This document shows, in pieces, positions 29,524-30,671 of a stretch of 30,671 nt of DNA. The stretch's first letter is position 1. Every line of letters begins with the position of its first letter. The position numbers were made by a program, and so were the translations under genes. The DNA comes from a virus: the IMG/VR virus record IMGVR_UViG_3300048030_000186, positions 1 to 30,671 of that record. One strand, written 5' to 3'. The notes under the pieces are model-generated. The model saw nothing but the letters and a program-made list of their open reading frames with translations, did no database searches and was not told the DNA's origin.

Positions 29524-30671
29524 ATGAAAATTTCTACCTTACTAGAATTTGCAATAAATCCACAGGTCGAACAAATGCTCGACGACGGCGTGGCTCGCAT
29601 ATGGGGCGGGCAACTCCAACGTGCCGTTGAAGAGATTGGTAATAGTACAGGCAGTAGAAGACAAGTACATTATTTTGCAAGTAAGGTTGCAGAAATTAGA
29701 AACTTAGAATGGATTGTTGTTCGTATACAAGGAAGAGTAACTTACATTACAGCTGAACGTCTTGAAGATAATTCTCCTAAAGAAATACAGTACGGAGACT
29801 TGCCTTTACCTAGTAACGAAAAAGCAGAAATTCTTAATGATATTGCAGGTGCCGGACTTCTTCCGCCATACATTGAAAACTTATGGATGGAAGAAGGCGA
29901 CGAAATACAAAAGGCGGCTGCAGAAATTCAAGATAGATGGAGAGCTGGCAGAGTTGCAAGTAGGGCAGATGATACTGCCACTAGAGTAACTGCTACATCT
30001 AATACTGATAGTACGTTTAACGTTGACGATGTAAGAGCCGCAATTGAACGTGGTGAAGAAACATCTGTTGTAAACGACGGTGGCAATATTGAAGTAGTAA
30101 GTGATACTTCAAAATTAAATAATCTAGTATCTTTTGCTAGTTCTGGTAAAGGTGGGCTTGCTAATGACTTTGACGAAAAAGATGCAATAAATGAATTGCA
30201 AACATTTCTTGTCAGTCTTGGTCTAAACGTTGGTAACAACGGTGTAGACGGACTTTATGGAAGGAAAACTGTTGCCGCAGTTAAGAAGTTCCAAAGTGCA
30301 ATAAAGGATCTTGCAGTTGATGGAGATGCAGGACCTCGGACTATTCAAGCTATATCAACTGTTGAATCAGACTTGCTCCGTATGCAAGAACTTGTAGATA
30401 GACACCTTAGCGAATCTTTTACATATAAAAGTAACTTAGCAAGATTATTAGAAGCAGATTTAACTGATGCTGAAGCCGCAGAGCTACAAGAATTAATCGA
30501 CAAGTACAAAGATTTTAGTACAGAATTTCCAGGCTTTATGGACGGTGTATATACTAAAGCACAAGAAGCGGCAGCCGGAGTACAAACACTCCCACTAGAC
30601 AATGATGAAGTAGTCTCTACTGATGGCAACGACGGGGCAGATGCTGAAACTACTGATGACGGTCTTGGCGA
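29524..30671 (+). CDS. Late protein with peptidoglycan-binding domain, 3' end outside the window
   Basis: The frame is open from ATG 29524 to the window's end, with 382 residues visible. It starts MKISTLLEFAINP, where LLE resembles the T4 prohead protease site. Residues 1-140 are an unassigned alpha/beta region. Residues about 220-280 are a PG_binding_1 domain: INELQTFLVSLGLNVGNNGV, a DGLYGRKTVAAVKKF block, then VDGDAGPRTIQAI. The rest is acidic with coiled-coil character (AEAAELQELIDKYKDF) and a disordered Asp-rich end. With a late promoter upstream, a virion protein that touches the cell wall on entry, or an internal head protein, is plausible. No catalytic domain is visible in the part present. 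Confidence 0.75.
   Translation, partial: MKISTLLEFAINPQVEQMLDDGVARIWGGQLQRAVEEIGNSTGSRRQVHYFASKVAEIRNLEWIVVRIQGRVTYITAERLEDNSPKEIQYGDLPLPSNEKAEILNDIAGAGLLPPYIENLWMEEGDEIQKAAAEIQDRWRAGRVASRADDTATRVTATSNTDSTFNVDDVRAAIERGEETSVVNDGGNIEVVSDTSKLNNLVSFASSGKGGLANDFDEKDAINELQTFLVSLGLNVGNNGVDGLYGRKTVAAVKKFQSAIKDLAVDGDAGPRTIQAISTVESDLLRMQELVDRHLSESFTYKSNLARLLEADLTDAEAAELQELIDKYKDFSTEFPGFMDGVYTKAQEAAAGVQTLPLDNDEVVSTDGNDGADAETTDDGLG

Noticed and set aside
1-30671. CRISPR array, insertion sequence, integrase or attachment site
   Set aside because: No short regular repeats with spacers, no transposase or integrase genes, and no duplicated tRNA end were seen.

Overview
The window reads as a stretch of a T4-like myovirus genome from the sea, AT-rich, with nearly every gene on the + strand in tightly packed, often overlapping (ATGA, TAATG) runs. 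Support for this comes from phage tail-fibre and Ig-like virion genes, a gp44-type clamp-loader ATPase, PhoH, MazG-like, ThyA and DHFR genes, a GroES-like protein, a twitch-type radical SAM protein, and many small proteins that look like the conserved hypotheticals of cyanophages and pelagiphages. No photosynthesis gene is present. The ferredoxin is of the bacterial 7Fe type rather than the plant type, so a heterotrophic, SAR11-like alphaproteobacterial or similar host fits better than a cyanobacterium. That host call is inference.

Layout: 1-8745 holds virion genes (two tail-fibre-like proteins, a short fibre or baseplate-like protein, a large Ig-repeat protein, a small virion protein). 8745-10851 holds small conserved genes, a stand-alone piece of DNA polymerase III alpha, a GroES-like protein and a MazG-like pyrophosphohydrolase. 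10894-10970 is a tRNA-Arg with its own consensus promoter. 10985-16069 is a replication, nucleotide and redox run: exonuclease, clamp loader, 7Fe ferredoxin, DHFR, ThyA, radical SAM. It ends at a bidirectional hairpin terminator facing phoH, the only minus-strand gene. 16980-19912 has two conserved late genes and a lysis cassette (GH19 endolysin, i-spanin, o-spanin). 19947-24799 has IscU, small membrane proteins including an EF-hand protein, then DnaJ, peptide deformylase and a ClpA-like unfoldase. 25468-30671 is a run of late-type genes (cytidylyltransferase-like, pterin-dehydratase-like, a peptidoglycan-binding protein and small proteins). Several of them begin with a peptide resembling T4 capsid-targeting sequences.

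Two promoter classes can be read directly. Near-perfect sigma-70 promoters lie before the DnaE-like gene, the tRNA, the clamp-loader run and iscU, with one inside the deformylase gene. An 8-base GATAAATA motif, like the T4-type late promoter, sits at seven gene boundaries.

The most interesting points are: a 13-bp perfect hairpin whose 3' arm contains the dnaJ start codon; a phage Fe-S set (IscU, 7Fe ferredoxin, radical SAM); a truncated DnaE-like protein that stops just before the catalytic palm; a ClpA-like protein with an IGF loop for host ClpP; and a candidate cassette of proteins targeted into the capsid.
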